A stretch of 64,000 nucleotides of DNA from positions 400,597 through 464,596 of the forward strand of contig NZ_JAMBOL010000002.1 in NCBI RefSeq assembly GCF_023715605.1, read 5' to 3'. Of the stretch, positions 35,144 to 43,427 are shown one piece after another; positions within the stretch are counted from its first letter, which is position 1; each line of letters starts with the position of its first letter. The DNA is from Halalkalibacter oceani. GTDB lineage: Bacteria; Bacillota; Bacilli; Bacillales; Bacillaceae_D. Made by a program: the position numbers and the translations under genes. The notes beneath the pieces are model-generated. The model was not told the origin of the DNA and did not search any database. It saw nothing but the letters and a program-made list of their open reading frames with translations.

Positions 35144-36030
35144 GAGTTTGGCGTGTCGGTACGATTTCAATGGGAGCGTCTCTGCTCCTGTTAGGAATCA
35201 TTCTTTTCATTGCTCAATTTAGCGAGATTAGCGTCTCGCAAATTATGCTGGCGTGGTGGCCGGTCATTATGATTATTTTAGGGCTGGAAATGCTCGTCTA
35301 TCTTTTTTTATCAAAGCAGGAAAAACCGCTGCTGCATTATGATTTTTTAAGTATATTCTTCGTCGCGCTGATCGGCACGGCCGGAATTGCCTTTGCGCTT
35401 GCCAGCTCCACCGGGTTGCTTGATTTGGTGGAAAATGAGCTTGCGCGGGAAGAGCGGACGCTTGATCTGCCGCCGGTCTCTCATCCGATTGAGCCCGAAG
35501 TTAATCGTGTCGTTGTCCAGACCGGTCCATATCCGCTTACGGTTGAAGCGACAACCGGCGCTGAATTGTCGCTCTTTGGAACATACCGGGCTTCCTTAGG
35601 GAAGGAGGACACGCTAGTCTCCAGGCCGGAAGAATACGCCTCAATATACCAGCGCGGCGATACGCTTTATCTTATCATTAAGCAGCTGCCGCGGGAAATA
35701 GCAGGGTTTTCACAAATGACGCCTCAAGTAGAAGCGACCGTCTTTGTCCCGGGTGATGTTGAAGTGGAAGTCGTCGGGCAGCAGTACCCGGTTAGCCTCA
35801 AGCCCCGCGATGCCGAAAGCAGCTGGATAGTCGAAAGCGCCTCGACTGTGTCGCTCTATTTGCAAAATGAAAATGATGTCGAAGTATCGGCAACCAGAGT
35901 TGAAGAAACGGTGGGAGCCGATGAAAGCATCAATCGCCTCCTTGCAGAAGAAGGCAGCGTTACGTTCGGAGAAGGGACGCATCAAATTACGATTATTGAA
36001 GCGTTTCAGCTTACATTAATGATGGGATAG
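35140..36030 (+). CDS. LiaF-like / DUF5668-type membrane protein
   Basis: A 296-residue protein. The first 100 residues hold about four hydrophobic helices, with the WWPVIMIILGLEMLVYLFL segment typical of LiaI/LiaF-like N-termini. The rest is a beta-rich outside domain of a kind seen in LiaF/DUF4097-like proteins. It overlaps the previous gene by 4 bp and is the last of the ECF operon. It may be a sensor or shield in cell-envelope stress. Confidence 0.7.
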   Translation: MRVWRVGTISMGASLLLLGIILFIAQFSEISVSQIMLAWWPVIMIILGLEMLVYLFLSKQEKPLLHYDFLSIFFVALIGTAGIAFALASSTGLLDLVENELAREERTLDLPPVSHPIEPEVNRVVVQTGPYPLTVEATTGAELSLFGTYRASLGKEDTLVSRPEEYASIYQRGDTLYLIIKQLPREIAGFSQMTPQVEATVFVPGDVEVEVVGQQYPVSLKPRDAESSWIVESASTVSLYLQNENDVEVSATRVEETVGADESINRLLAEEGSVTFGEGTHQITIIEAFQLTLMMG

Positions 36031-36098
36031 GAGCCGAAACCCCGGCTTATTCGAGGTCGTAGTAGCTGCGAGCTGATGAATGGGTTTAGCACATAGCG

Positions 36099-36181
36099 GC
36101 AATGGCTTCGCACGCTGCTCGTCAACTAGAAGAAAGTCACTCCTAGTTGACTTAAAATCTTGCAGCGGCTTCGCGCATTGC
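36099..36181 (-). repeat. Structured hairpin element, copy 4 (intact, minus strand, unrelated stems)
   Basis: Read on the minus strand: P1 is GCAATG with CATTGC, P2 is CGCTGC with GCAGCG and P3 is GTCAACTAGGAG with CTTCTAGTTGAC (one G-U), loop TGACTTT. The internal loop strands are CGCGAAGC and TGCGAAGC and the linker is AAGATTTTAA. The P2 and P3 sequences differ wholly from the other copies but pair, which is strong covariation support. It follows the terminator of the minus-strand SLH gene, the same order as in plus-strand copies. Confidence 0.75.
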
Positions 36182-36184
36182 TTC

Positions 36185-36226
36185 AACAACAAGTCCCAAA
36201 AGCATTTGCTTTTGGGACTTGTTGTT
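36185..36226 (-). terminator. Very strong terminator hairpin of the SLH gene
   Basis: A perfect 20-bp stem (36185-36204 with 36207-36226) begins directly at the stop codon of the SLH gene. Confidence 0.85.
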
Positions 36227-37759
36227 TTAGTCAATTACCCGTTGCATAAAGACGGCGAATTGCCCTCTTGTTACTTCCATCGTCGGGCGATAGGCAGTCG
36301 CGGTAATACCGGCGACAATTTCGTTGGCGTACAGGGTCTGGACAGCTTGCTCATACCAGATGCCGGCGGGAACGTCGGTAAATGGATGGGACGTGCCGCC
36401 TGATTCAAACGAATACAGTCTCGTAAGCAGGACGGCCATTTGCGCCCGGGTTAATGGCGCGCTTGGCTGAAAGCTCGTCGCTGTTATGCCGGAGAAGATT
36501 CCTTCATCAACGGCAGCGGCGATCGCCGCGTAATAAGGATGGTCGCGCGGTACGTCCCGGAAATTCGGATTCGGGCGATTGTCAAAGGAAATTCCTTCAG
36601 CCCGCGCTAAAAGCGTCGCCGCCTGTGCCCGCGTGATCGAGTCATTCAATCCGAAAGCTCCGTTTGGATAGCCCTGAATGACACCGCGTTCACTCAGCTG
36701 ATAGATGGCTGTTGCCGCCCAGTGTCCGGCCGGTACATCCGAGAATTCACTTGGCGCAGCCGGTGGCTCTGGCAGTGCTGGTGGCGGCTCCGCCGGATCA
36801 GGACGCTCTGATCCTTGTGCGGTTAAATAGCTCGAAGCGACAAACCCTTTCGTGCCGTCACTTCTTTGAACAGGGTACCAGACAAAATGGTTAGTCCGCA
36901 CCGGGTTTGATTCATCGTAAACAAACGAGCCGGTGATCGTCAACGCTTCCCCCTCGGCAATCGTTCCAAGGCTGCTGCTTTCCCGAGTCGGTCTCTCGCG
37001 GAACTGGAGACCTCCTGTCGTGGAATAAACCGTATCGCCATTCAGGAAATGATAGGTTGTTTCTGTTAAAGGAAGCTCTGTTTCATAGTGAGTCGTTACA
37101 AATTCAATCGGCGCCCGCACCTCTGGATCGTAGCGAAAGTCGCCCGGTTCAAACGGAATTCTTGCCAGCGGAAGGAGGTGGTACTCCTCGATAATATCCC
37201 AAACCTTCTCCTGATAGGCGTCGTCGTTTCGCTCTCCCGTTGCCTGGACGACCGGACTGTTGACCGGCATCGTTCCATTATAAGCAAGCACGGCAAAATA
37301 CCAGTGTTCAATCACATCGCGATCGCCATCGTTAATCGTCGGTAAATCACCGCGGGCAAACATTTGATCAAGAATTTCAGCACCAGCCTGAATATTGTAA
37401 ATAAGATCTGATTTCAATCTTTCGACATCATATTGCTGGTAGTTCGTAATTTGCATCAGGCCGATTCCACCATCTGCGGTTTCAATCGCTTCGCCGTTTG
37501 CCTGGAAGTGAGCCCAATCGCCATTTTCCTTGTGGGCGACCGCTTTAACTATTTCCGGCGGAATATCATAAGCGAGCGCCGTCTCCGTCAGCAGACAGTT
37601 GGTCACTTGATAATGCGGATTTTCTCCCGAGATTGGTTCATAGTCGCAAGCATCAGCGACATCCTCTGCTGCAAAAGCAGGAGGAGACAGGAAGAGCATC
37701 ATAGCAAGCAAGCTCCCAGTCAGGCCGTCTGCTCCTTTTCTTTTTTTACGCGTAGTCAA
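36227..37759 (-). CDS. Secreted lytic transglycosylase-like protein with SH3 and three SLH domains
   Basis: A 510-residue exported protein. The signal peptide is cleaved near AFA/AED (residue 30). Residues about 58-200 resemble an SLT-type transglycosylase domain, with AHKENGD carrying the likely catalytic Glu, GGIGLMQI and VLAYNGT. Residues 245-320 form a bacterial SH3-like domain (LQFRERPTRESSSLG). After a Pro-rich linker come three SLH domains (FSDVPAGHWAATAI, FRDVPRDHPYYAAI, FTDVPAGIWYEQAV), which anchor it to cell-wall pyruvylated polymers. It probably remodels peptidoglycan at the cell surface. Confidence 0.88.
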   Translation of the reverse strand: MTTRKKRKGADGLTGSLLAMMLFLSPPAFAAEDVADACDYEPISGENPHYQVTNCLLTETALAYDIPPEIVKAVAHKENGDWAHFQANGEAIETADGGIGLMQITNYQQYDVERLKSDLIYNIQAGAEILDQMFARGDLPTINDGDRDVIEHWYFAVLAYNGTMPVNSPVVQATGERNDDAYQEKVWDIIEEYHLLPLARIPFEPGDFRYDPEVRAPIEFVTTHYETELPLTETTYHFLNGDTVYSTTGGLQFRERPTRESSSLGTIAEGEALTITGSFVYDESNPVRTNHFVWYPVQRSDGTKGFVASSYLTAQGSERPDPAEPPPALPEPPAAPSEFSDVPAGHWAATAIYQLSERGVIQGYPNGAFGLNDSITRAQAATLLARAEGISFDNRPNPNFRDVPRDHPYYAAIAAAVDEGIFSGITATSFQPSAPLTRAQMAVLLTRLYSFESGGTSHPFTDVPAGIWYEQAVQTLYANEIVAGITATAYRPTMEVTRGQFAVFMQRVID

Positions 37760-37926
37760 AAAGCATTGCCTCCTTTATCATTCATTCACTCTTATTTATT
37801 TTGCTAGTTTAGAAGAGGATTTGCAAGAAAAGAAAGCAACAAAAATTGGAATAACGAAAAATAGATCAATAGACTTAGTGAAAGTATGATATGATGTTGT
37901 GCAGTTCGAGGTAAAGGAGTAAGCAA

Positions 37927-38661
37927 ATGAACCAACAGCTGAAGAAAATCGATCATCAATCCCCTAAGCGCGAGCAGAAGCGGTCCAGCTGGGGGAAAAG
38001 AATTGGCGGCCTGATCCTTGCTGCTGTTCTTCTCTATTTGGTTGTTCAATATGAGGTGCTTTTCCGCCTGTTCGTCGTTCTTTTTCTAGCTGGGCTTGCT
38101 TATGTCGTCCTGCGGAGAGGAAAAGAACAAAAAACGGAATTTCAGGATGAACCGATAAAATCGACTCCAGAGCCTGTAATTGAGAATCAGGAGACGATTA
38201 TTTTTGAAAAAGAAGTGCAGAAAAAAGAAGAAGAGCTGACGCTCGTTGATTTTGATCGCACCCAACTGCTCGAGGAGCTTTTTGCCAAAGCGCAGCTCGA
38301 GGAAGCGGAAAAGCAGACGTATCGGGAGAAAATCAGACAAAAGGATGCGGAGCGTTCGAGTTTACTTGAAGAGCTGTTGAAGGTAAAAGGCCGATTCAGC
38401 ACAGCGGTTATCGAGACAAAGAAATATTTTGTTAAAGCAGATCCGCTTAAAGAGGTGGCTGCGGCAATTGAACAAGATAAAATAGCGGAAGGCTCCATCA
38501 CGAATTTAAATGAAATCAGTAAGGAACTGAGCAGTTCTTTGCCGCCGGAAACAATCGAAGCGTTAAAAAAGCAAGGCTATGTAGATGAAGAGGTAAAGCT
38601 GACAAGAACAGGCTATAAAGCGTTGCGAAAAACGATGGAGAAAGAGCGGAAAGAGGGATAG
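37927..38661 (+). CDS. Membrane-anchored coiled-coil protein, unknown function
   Basis: A 244-residue protein with a basic N-terminus, two close hydrophobic segments (residues about 28-42 and 46-62), a charged linker and long Glu/Lys-rich helices (VQKKEEEL, LEEAEKQTYREKIRQKDAE) likely to form a coiled coil. The C-terminus is winged-helix-like (GYVDEEVKLTRTGYKAL). AAAGGAG precedes the ATG. I recognise no family. Confidence 0.6.
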   Translation: MNQQLKKIDHQSPKREQKRSSWGKRIGGLILAAVLLYLVVQYEVLFRLFVVLFLAGLAYVVLRRGKEQKTEFQDEPIKSTPEPVIENQETIIFEKEVQKKEEELTLVDFDRTQLLEELFAKAQLEEAEKQTYREKIRQKDAERSSLLEELLKVKGRFSTAVIETKKYFVKADPLKEVAAAIEQDKIAEGSITNLNEISKELSSSLPPETIEALKKQGYVDEEVKLTRTGYKALRKTMEKERKEG

Positions 38662-38765
38662 GCGCTTTTTAGATCGTAGGAAAAACGAGGGCGGGTCAAA
38701 CGTATTTTCTATATGACTATCCGAACAAATGAAAAGAAGGAATCCGTCGCTCCTGAAATAGACCT

Positions 38766-38827
38766 CGCTTTCCGCGGGAAGCTGGTGAGCCTCCTCGGGG
38801 TGGGAGGGCCGACTCCTGCAGAAAGCG
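38766..38827. repeat. CGCTTTCCGCGGG-type intergenic repeat
   Basis: 62 bp bounded by the inverted ends CGCTTTC (38766-38772) and GAAAGCG (38821-38827), GC-rich, with GAGCCTCCTCG inside. From memory, similar CGCTTTCCGCGGG stretches are frequent between genes in Bacillaceae; this is unchecked. Confidence 0.45.
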
Positions 38828-38868
38828 TGCCCGAAACTCTGGATCGTGACAAATCCTTCTACCAAAAA

Positions 38869-38934
38869 AGCCTGTCGACCGTCTCGCTTTTGCGAGACTT
38901 TGTCGACAGGCTGAAAAACGCCTTAGGCGTTTTT
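38869..38934. terminator. Two stacked terminator hairpins between converging genes
   Basis: A long hairpin (AGCCTGTCGAC/GTCGACAGGCT outside, GTCTCGC/GCGAGAC inside, 38869-38912) is followed by AAAAACGCC-TTA-GGCGTTTTT (38914-38934), which has A/T tails on both sides and directly abuts the selD stop. Confidence 0.8.
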
Positions 38935-39984
38935 TTATTTTACGATGAGCGGCTTGTCCTGTTTAGCTGTAACTGTACCGATGACGTAAGCCTGTGCATT
39001 GTCGCGCTCCATCCGTTCAAGATAGAGGCGGGCATCGTCGGGTGGAAGGCTGATCAGCAGTCCGCCTGATGTCACCGCGTCGCATAAAATGCTTTTCTCA
39101 ACGGCGGTAATATGATCAGCATAGATGACCTGCTCTTCAAGCCAGCGCTCGTTCGCTTTTGAACCGCCAGGGATAATGCCTTGTTCTGCAAGCTCGCGTG
39201 TTCCGGCAAGCAGAGGGACGTTGGCAAACTCCAGCTCGAAGCTGACGTCGCTTCCTTTCGCCATTTCAAAGCTGTGGCCAAGCAGGCCGAAGCCTGTCAC
39301 GTCGGTGACTGCGTTTGGATGAAGCCCTTCAAGCTGCTCGGCGGCGCGTTTATTCAGCGCGGCCATCGTTTCCGTGACGGCGAGCTCCTGCTCCGGCGTT
39401 ACCGCGCCACGCTTGATGCCCGTCGTCAAAATGCCGACACCGATCGGCTTCGTAAGAATCAGCCAGTCCCCCGGCCGCGCGCCGACATTGGTAAAGATCC
39501 GGTCAGGATGAGCGAGCCCTGTTACGGCCATCCCGAATTTCGGTTCCTGGTCATCAATGGAATGCCCGCCGACAATGGTCGCCCCGGCTTCCCTCGTTTT
39601 ATCAGCAGCCCCTTTAAGAATCTCTGCCAAAATGTCAGGCGCCAACGTCTTGATTGGAAAGCCGACGATGTTTAAGACCGTCGTCGGTTTTCCGCCCATC
39701 GCGTAAACATCGCTTAAGGCATTGGCGGCGGCAATTTGGCCGAACATATAAGGATCATCAACGACAGGAGTAAAATAATCAACCGTCTGGATCATCGCCA
39801 GGTCGTCCGTTAAGCGGTAAGCCCCGGCATCATCGGATGTATCCAATCCAACGAGCACATTTTCATCATGATCTTGCTTCGGCAAATGACGCAAAACTTG
39901 CGCCAGGTCCTCTGGACCAATTTTGCAGCCTCAACCAGCTTTTGTTGAAAAAGCAGTCAGGCGGATTTTGTGCTTCTCGTCCAA
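38935..39984 (-). CDS. selD: Selenophosphate synthase, itself a selenoprotein (UGA at residue 18)
   Basis: A 349-residue SelD, which makes selenophosphate from selenide and ATP. The gene starts at TTG 39984, 8 nt after GGAGG, and reads MDEKHKIRLTAFSTKAG, then TGA (39931-39933), then GCKIGPEDLAQVL. The TGA falls exactly where other SelD proteins have catalytic Cys or Sec (GCGCKI or GUGCKI), with the essential Lys three residues on. A hairpin follows the UGA. A conventional call would start at 39894 and lose the catalytic loop. Further family features are LDTSDDAG, QTVDYFTPVVDDPY and GGHSIDD. It diverges from selA. Confidence 0.92.
39891..39926 (-). promoter_or_regulatory. Candidate bacterial SECIS hairpin in selD
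   Basis: Just downstream of the UGA on the coding strand, GCAAAA pairs with TTTTGC and, inside, GGTCC pairs with GGACC around an AGA loop, with an unpaired TGGCGCAAG bulge. The apical loop begins about 17 nt after the UGA, the distance expected for SelB recognition, and GGUC resembles the E. coli fdhF loop region. Confidence 0.65.
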
Positions 39985-40135
39985 GTGAGCCACCTCCTAT
40001 CATTTATATGAATAGTTTTTGCATCCTTCAATGTCTTATCCTACAATAGAAAAGAAAACAAAGTAAAGCAAAACGAAAGGAGCGACAGGTGATCGGCTTG
40101 ACCATTGATATGAGACAGAAAGAGGGGGAAGGGTC

Positions 40136-41545
40136 GTGAAGCATTTAGCAAGGCAGCTGCCTGCGATCCATGAGCTGCAAAAGCATCAACGCTTCGAGGA
40201 GATAATGGGCGCCTATCATCTAACGTCGCAGCAGCTGACAGCGATGCTGAAGCACGTCGTCGCCTCCGTGCGGGAACAGCTTCTTGCCGGTGATGATGAA
40301 ATAAGCCTCGCTCCTGGGAACATAGATGGAGAGCTGTTTCATCAGCTTGAGGCTTACGCCCGCAAAGAAGCGAGCGTAAAGTTGCAGCATGTCATAAATG
40401 GAACGGGTACTGTACTACATACGAATTTAGGACGGGCACGCCTAAGCGGGCAGGCGCAAAAGAAGGTGATCGAAGCGGCTTCCTCGTACACGAACCTCGA
40501 ATATCAGCTGCATAGCGGTAAGCGCGGTTCCCGTCATGATTTGATTGAGGCGGCGTTGAGAGAGGTGACCGGGGCGGAGGCGGCGATCGTCGTCAACAAC
40601 AACGCGGCAGCTGTTTATTTCGTCCTCTCAGCATTGGCGAGAGGGAAAGAGGTGATCGTCTCGCGCGGAGAGCTGGTGGAAATCGGCGGTTCCTTCCGCG
40701 TTTCATCGATTATGGAGGAAAGCGGGGCGGTGCTGAAAGAAGTCGGAACGACAAACAAAACGCATCTTTATGATTATGAGCAGGCGATTACAGCCGAGAC
40801 AGCACTGCTGATGAAGGTTCATACGAGCAATTTTAAAATGATCGGCTTCACGGAAGCCGTGCCGGCAAAAGAACTAAAGCCGCTCGCCGACGCCAATAAT
40901 CTGCCATTGTTTGAGGATCTTGGAAGCGGAGTGCTCTATGATTTCAAGCAAAAAGGAATCGGTTCCGAGCCGACCGTGCGCGAGGCAATTGCCCAGGGAG
41001 CTGATCTCGTTTCCTTTAGCGGCGATAAGCTTTTAGGCGGACCGCAGGCCGGCATTATCGCCGGGAAAAAGAAATGGATTGACCGCTTAAAAAAACATCA
41101 GCTCGCCCGCGTGCTGCGCGTCGATAAAATGACATTGGCCGCGCTGGAAGCGACGCTTGCCCATTACCGTGATGAGGAAGAAGCGTTAACGGAAATCCCG
41201 ACGATTCGCGCTGTCCTGTTGACGCAGGAGGAGGTTTTCGAGCGGATCGAACGGTTTCAGATAGCGCTCGATCCGGCATGGAAGACGGATGTCACCGAGT
41301 CTTTTTCCCAGGTTGGGGGCGGGACGATGCCCGAAGTCCAGCTGCCGACGTATGTGCTGTTGCTGACGCATCCAATCTGGAGCGCCAATGAGCTTCAGCG
41401 GGAGCTGCGCAACGGCTCGCCGGCTGTCATCAGCCGGATTGTGAACGAACAAGTTGCTTTAGATTTTCGCACGATTGAAGAAAACGAGCAATCAGCTTTG
41501 CATCAACGCTTGCAGGAGTGCATAAAGGAGAGATCTGTAAAATGA
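40136..41545 (+). CDS. selA: L-seryl-tRNA(Sec) selenium transferase
   Basis: A 469-residue PLP enzyme converting Ser-tRNA-Sec to Sec-tRNA-Sec with selenophosphate. GTG start after GGGGGAAGGG. Family landmarks are INGTGTVLHTNLGRA near residue 83, TNLEYQLHSGKRGSRH near residue 121, VVNNNAAAVYFVL near residue 154 and the PLP-lysine site FSGDKLLGGPQAGII near residue 293. It diverges from selD across 151 bp and overlaps the next gene by 4 bp. Confidence 0.95.
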   Translation: MKHLARQLPAIHELQKHQRFEEIMGAYHLTSQQLTAMLKHVVASVREQLLAGDDEISLAPGNIDGELFHQLEAYARKEASVKLQHVINGTGTVLHTNLGRARLSGQAQKKVIEAASSYTNLEYQLHSGKRGSRHDLIEAALREVTGAEAAIVVNNNAAAVYFVLSALARGKEVIVSRGELVEIGGSFRVSSIMEESGAVLKEVGTTNKTHLYDYEQAITAETALLMKVHTSNFKMIGFTEAVPAKELKPLADANNLPLFEDLGSGVLYDFKQKGIGSEPTVREAIAQGADLVSFSGDKLLGGPQAGIIAGKKKWIDRLKKHQLARVLRVDKMTLAALEATLAHYRDEEEALTEIPTIRAVLLTQEEVFERIERFQIALDPAWKTDVTESFSQVGGGTMPEVQLPTYVLLLTHPIWSANELQRELRNGSPAVISRIVNEQVALDFRTIEENEQSALHQRLQECIKERSVK

Positions 41546-42051
41546 AGGAAAAGAAAGCATCAGAATCACGCACGGTGTTAACCGACATCGTCCTACCACC
41601 TGATACGAACTATTACGGCACGATTTTTGGTGGAAATGTGATGGCCTATATTGACAAGGTGGCGAGCATCGCCGCGATGCGCCACGCAAGAAGCATGGTC
41701 GTCACCGCTTCAAGCGACAGCCTTGATTTTATTTCACCGATTCAGACCGGGGAAGCGATCTGTCTGGAAGGCTATGTCAGTTATACGAGCCATACGTCGA
41801 TGGAAGTCTATGTGAAGGTGGAAGCGGAAAATTTATTGACCGGGGAGCGCCGGCTGACGGCGACATCCTATTTAACCTTCGTCGCCCTTGATGAAAACCG
41901 CAAGCCGACGCCGGTGCCTCCTGTCGTGCCTGAAACGGAGGAAGAGAAATACCAATATGCAGGAGCACAGGAGCGGCACGAGCAGCGGCAAAAGCGGAGG
42001 CAGGAGCGCAAAGAGCGGCAAAAGCTCGAAGCACTTATGAAGGATCAATAG
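41542..42051 (+). CDS. Acyl-CoA thioesterase (hot-dog fold, BFIT/YkhA type)
   Basis: A 169-residue thioesterase. The ATG at 41542 overlaps the selA stop (ATGA). The hot-dog motif region reads DTNYYGTIFGGNVMAYIDKVASIAA near residue 21, with the catalytic-type Asn/Asp, followed by TASSDSLDFISPIQTGE. The C-terminal 30 residues are a highly charged Gln/Arg/Lys tail (RHEQRQKRRQERKERQK) not needed for the fold. Confidence 0.85.
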   Translation: MKEKKASESRTVLTDIVLPPDTNYYGTIFGGNVMAYIDKVASIAAMRHARSMVVTASSDSLDFISPIQTGEAICLEGYVSYTSHTSMEVYVKVEAENLLTGERRLTATSYLTFVALDENRKPTPVPPVVPETEEEKYQYAGAQERHEQRQKRRQERKERQKLEALMKDQ

Positions 42052-42084
42052 AGACTCGCGTGAAGTAGTCGATTGGGGGAGAAG

Positions 42085-42963
42085 ATGGAAAAAGTCGTGC
42101 TTGCCGGAGGAACCGGCTTTGTCGGACGTTATTTTGAGAAACGATTTGAACAGCTTGGCTATAAGGTGGAAATCATCTCAAGGCAAAGCGTGCATATCAG
42201 CTGGGATGATCGCGCCAGAATTACCGAGGCGTTGGAAGGCGCGGCGCTGTTAATCAATCTTGCTGGAAAATCAGTAAATTGCCGCTATCATGAGCGGAAT
42301 AAGCGCGAGATTTTGCATTCTAGGCTTGAGACAACGAACATTCTTGGGGAAGCAGTTGACCTCTGCCAAACACCACCTGAGCTGTGGATCAATGCCAGTA
42401 CGGCGACGATTTACCGCCATGCTGAAGATAAGCCGATGACCGAGGAAGCAGGTGAGGTTGGCGCTGGATTTTCGGTTGATGTCGCCAAAGCGTGGGAGAA
42501 GGCCTTCTTTTCTTTTTCGCCAGCGGCAACGCGTCAGGTCGCGCTGCGGATTGCGATTGTGTTAGGGAAAGAAGGAGGCGTGATGACTCCATATCGGAAT
42601 TTAGTGCGCTTTGGTCTCGGAGGGGTACAGGGAACAGGTAAGCAAATGTTTAGCTGGATTCATATTGAAGATCTGTTTCAAATCATCCTCTTTTTGAAAG
42701 AAAGACAGGAGCTGAGTGGCGTGTTTAACTGCGCCGCGCCGGCTCCTATCACGAATCGTGAGTTTATGCGCAAGCTGCGGAAAAGCCATCATGCGCCGTT
42801 TGGCCTCCCGGCGCCAAAATGGCTGCTTGAGCTGGGAGCACGGATCATCAGAACGGAAACGGAGCTCGTCTTAAAAAGCCGCTGGGTCATTCCGGAGCGG
42901 CTTGAGCAGGAAGGCTTCTCGTTCAAGTTCAGGACAATGGATGAGGCGCTAACGGAACTGTAG
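42085..42963 (+). CDS. TIGR01777-type NAD-dependent epimerase/dehydratase family protein (YfcH-like)
   Basis: A 292-residue atypical short-chain dehydrogenase. VVLAGGTGFVGRYF at the N-terminus is the Rossmann nucleotide loop; LLINLAGKSVNCRY, SRLETTNILGEAV and FSWIHIEDLFQI are typical of the TIGR01777 (YfcH/SDR39U1) family. The ATG at 42085 follows GGGGGAG; an upstream TTG at 42073 is unlikely. The physiological substrate is unknown for the family. Confidence 0.85.
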   Translation: MEKVVLAGGTGFVGRYFEKRFEQLGYKVEIISRQSVHISWDDRARITEALEGAALLINLAGKSVNCRYHERNKREILHSRLETTNILGEAVDLCQTPPELWINASTATIYRHAEDKPMTEEAGEVGAGFSVDVAKAWEKAFFSFSPAATRQVALRIAIVLGKEGGVMTPYRNLVRFGLGGVQGTGKQMFSWIHIEDLFQIILFLKERQELSGVFNCAAPAPITNREFMRKLRKSHHAPFGLPAPKWLLELGARIIRTETELVLKSRWVIPERLEQEGFSFKFRTMDEALTEL

Positions 42964-42972
42964 GATGCTCCA

Positions 42973-43005
42973 AGAGGCGGGACAAAACGAGTTGGTCCAG
43001 CCTCT
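42973..43005. terminator. Terminator hairpin between converging genes
   Basis: AGAGGC-G-GGAC pairs with GGTCC-A-GCCTCT. Confidence 0.65.
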
Positions 43006-43010
43006 GCTTC

Positions 43011-43427
43011 CTATAAATTTTTCAGCTCGCCATTTAATGTTTTGGCGACATGACGAAAGTAAAGGTAGAAGGCGCTCCAAATCACGGCGTAGAAGACGAG
43101 AAACAGGGCGATAAAAAAGAGAATGCTGTTTAGCTGAACGGGAATCCAGCCGATGCCGAAGGCGAGCACGAAGTAAAGGAGCGCGACTGTGCAAAAATGA
43201 AGCAGCGTCTGCTGGGAGAGCTTTAACGATTTGACTTCAAAATAGAGCGGACTAACGGTGAAAAACCAGCCGCAAAACAAGGTGCCAAGCGCGTTTTTAA
43301 CAAATACCTCACCATGGAGCACAGGCTGTTGGCCAAGATAGACAAAGCAGATCGCCGCCAGGACGGTCAGAAACGCCCCGAAAAAGATCCCCATTATACT
43401 TCTGAATAAAAAGGTTTTTACCATCAT
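43011..43427 (-). CDS. DUF3021 membrane protein
   Basis: A 138-residue protein with four hydrophobic helices (residues about 7-30, 44-62, 76-96 and 104-126). Its size, helix pattern and position directly after a LytTR regulator match the DUF3021 family, found as regulator partners in Firmicutes. The start overlaps the LytTR stop by 4 bp, so the pair is translationally coupled; the second Met (43424) may be used. Confidence 0.82.
   Translation of the reverse strand: MMVKTFLFRSIMGIFFGAFLTVLAAICFVYLGQQPVLHGEVFVKNALGTLFCGWFFTVSPLYFEVKSLKLSQQTLLHFCTVALLYFVLAFGIGWIPVQLNSILFFIALFLVFYAVIWSAFYLYFRHVAKTLNGELKNL

Noticed and set aside
39892..39894. Start of selD at the TTG 39894
   Set aside because: It would remove the catalytic loop with Sec18 and Lys21; the upstream TTG at 39984 has a proper GGAGG site and the UGA is explained by Sec.
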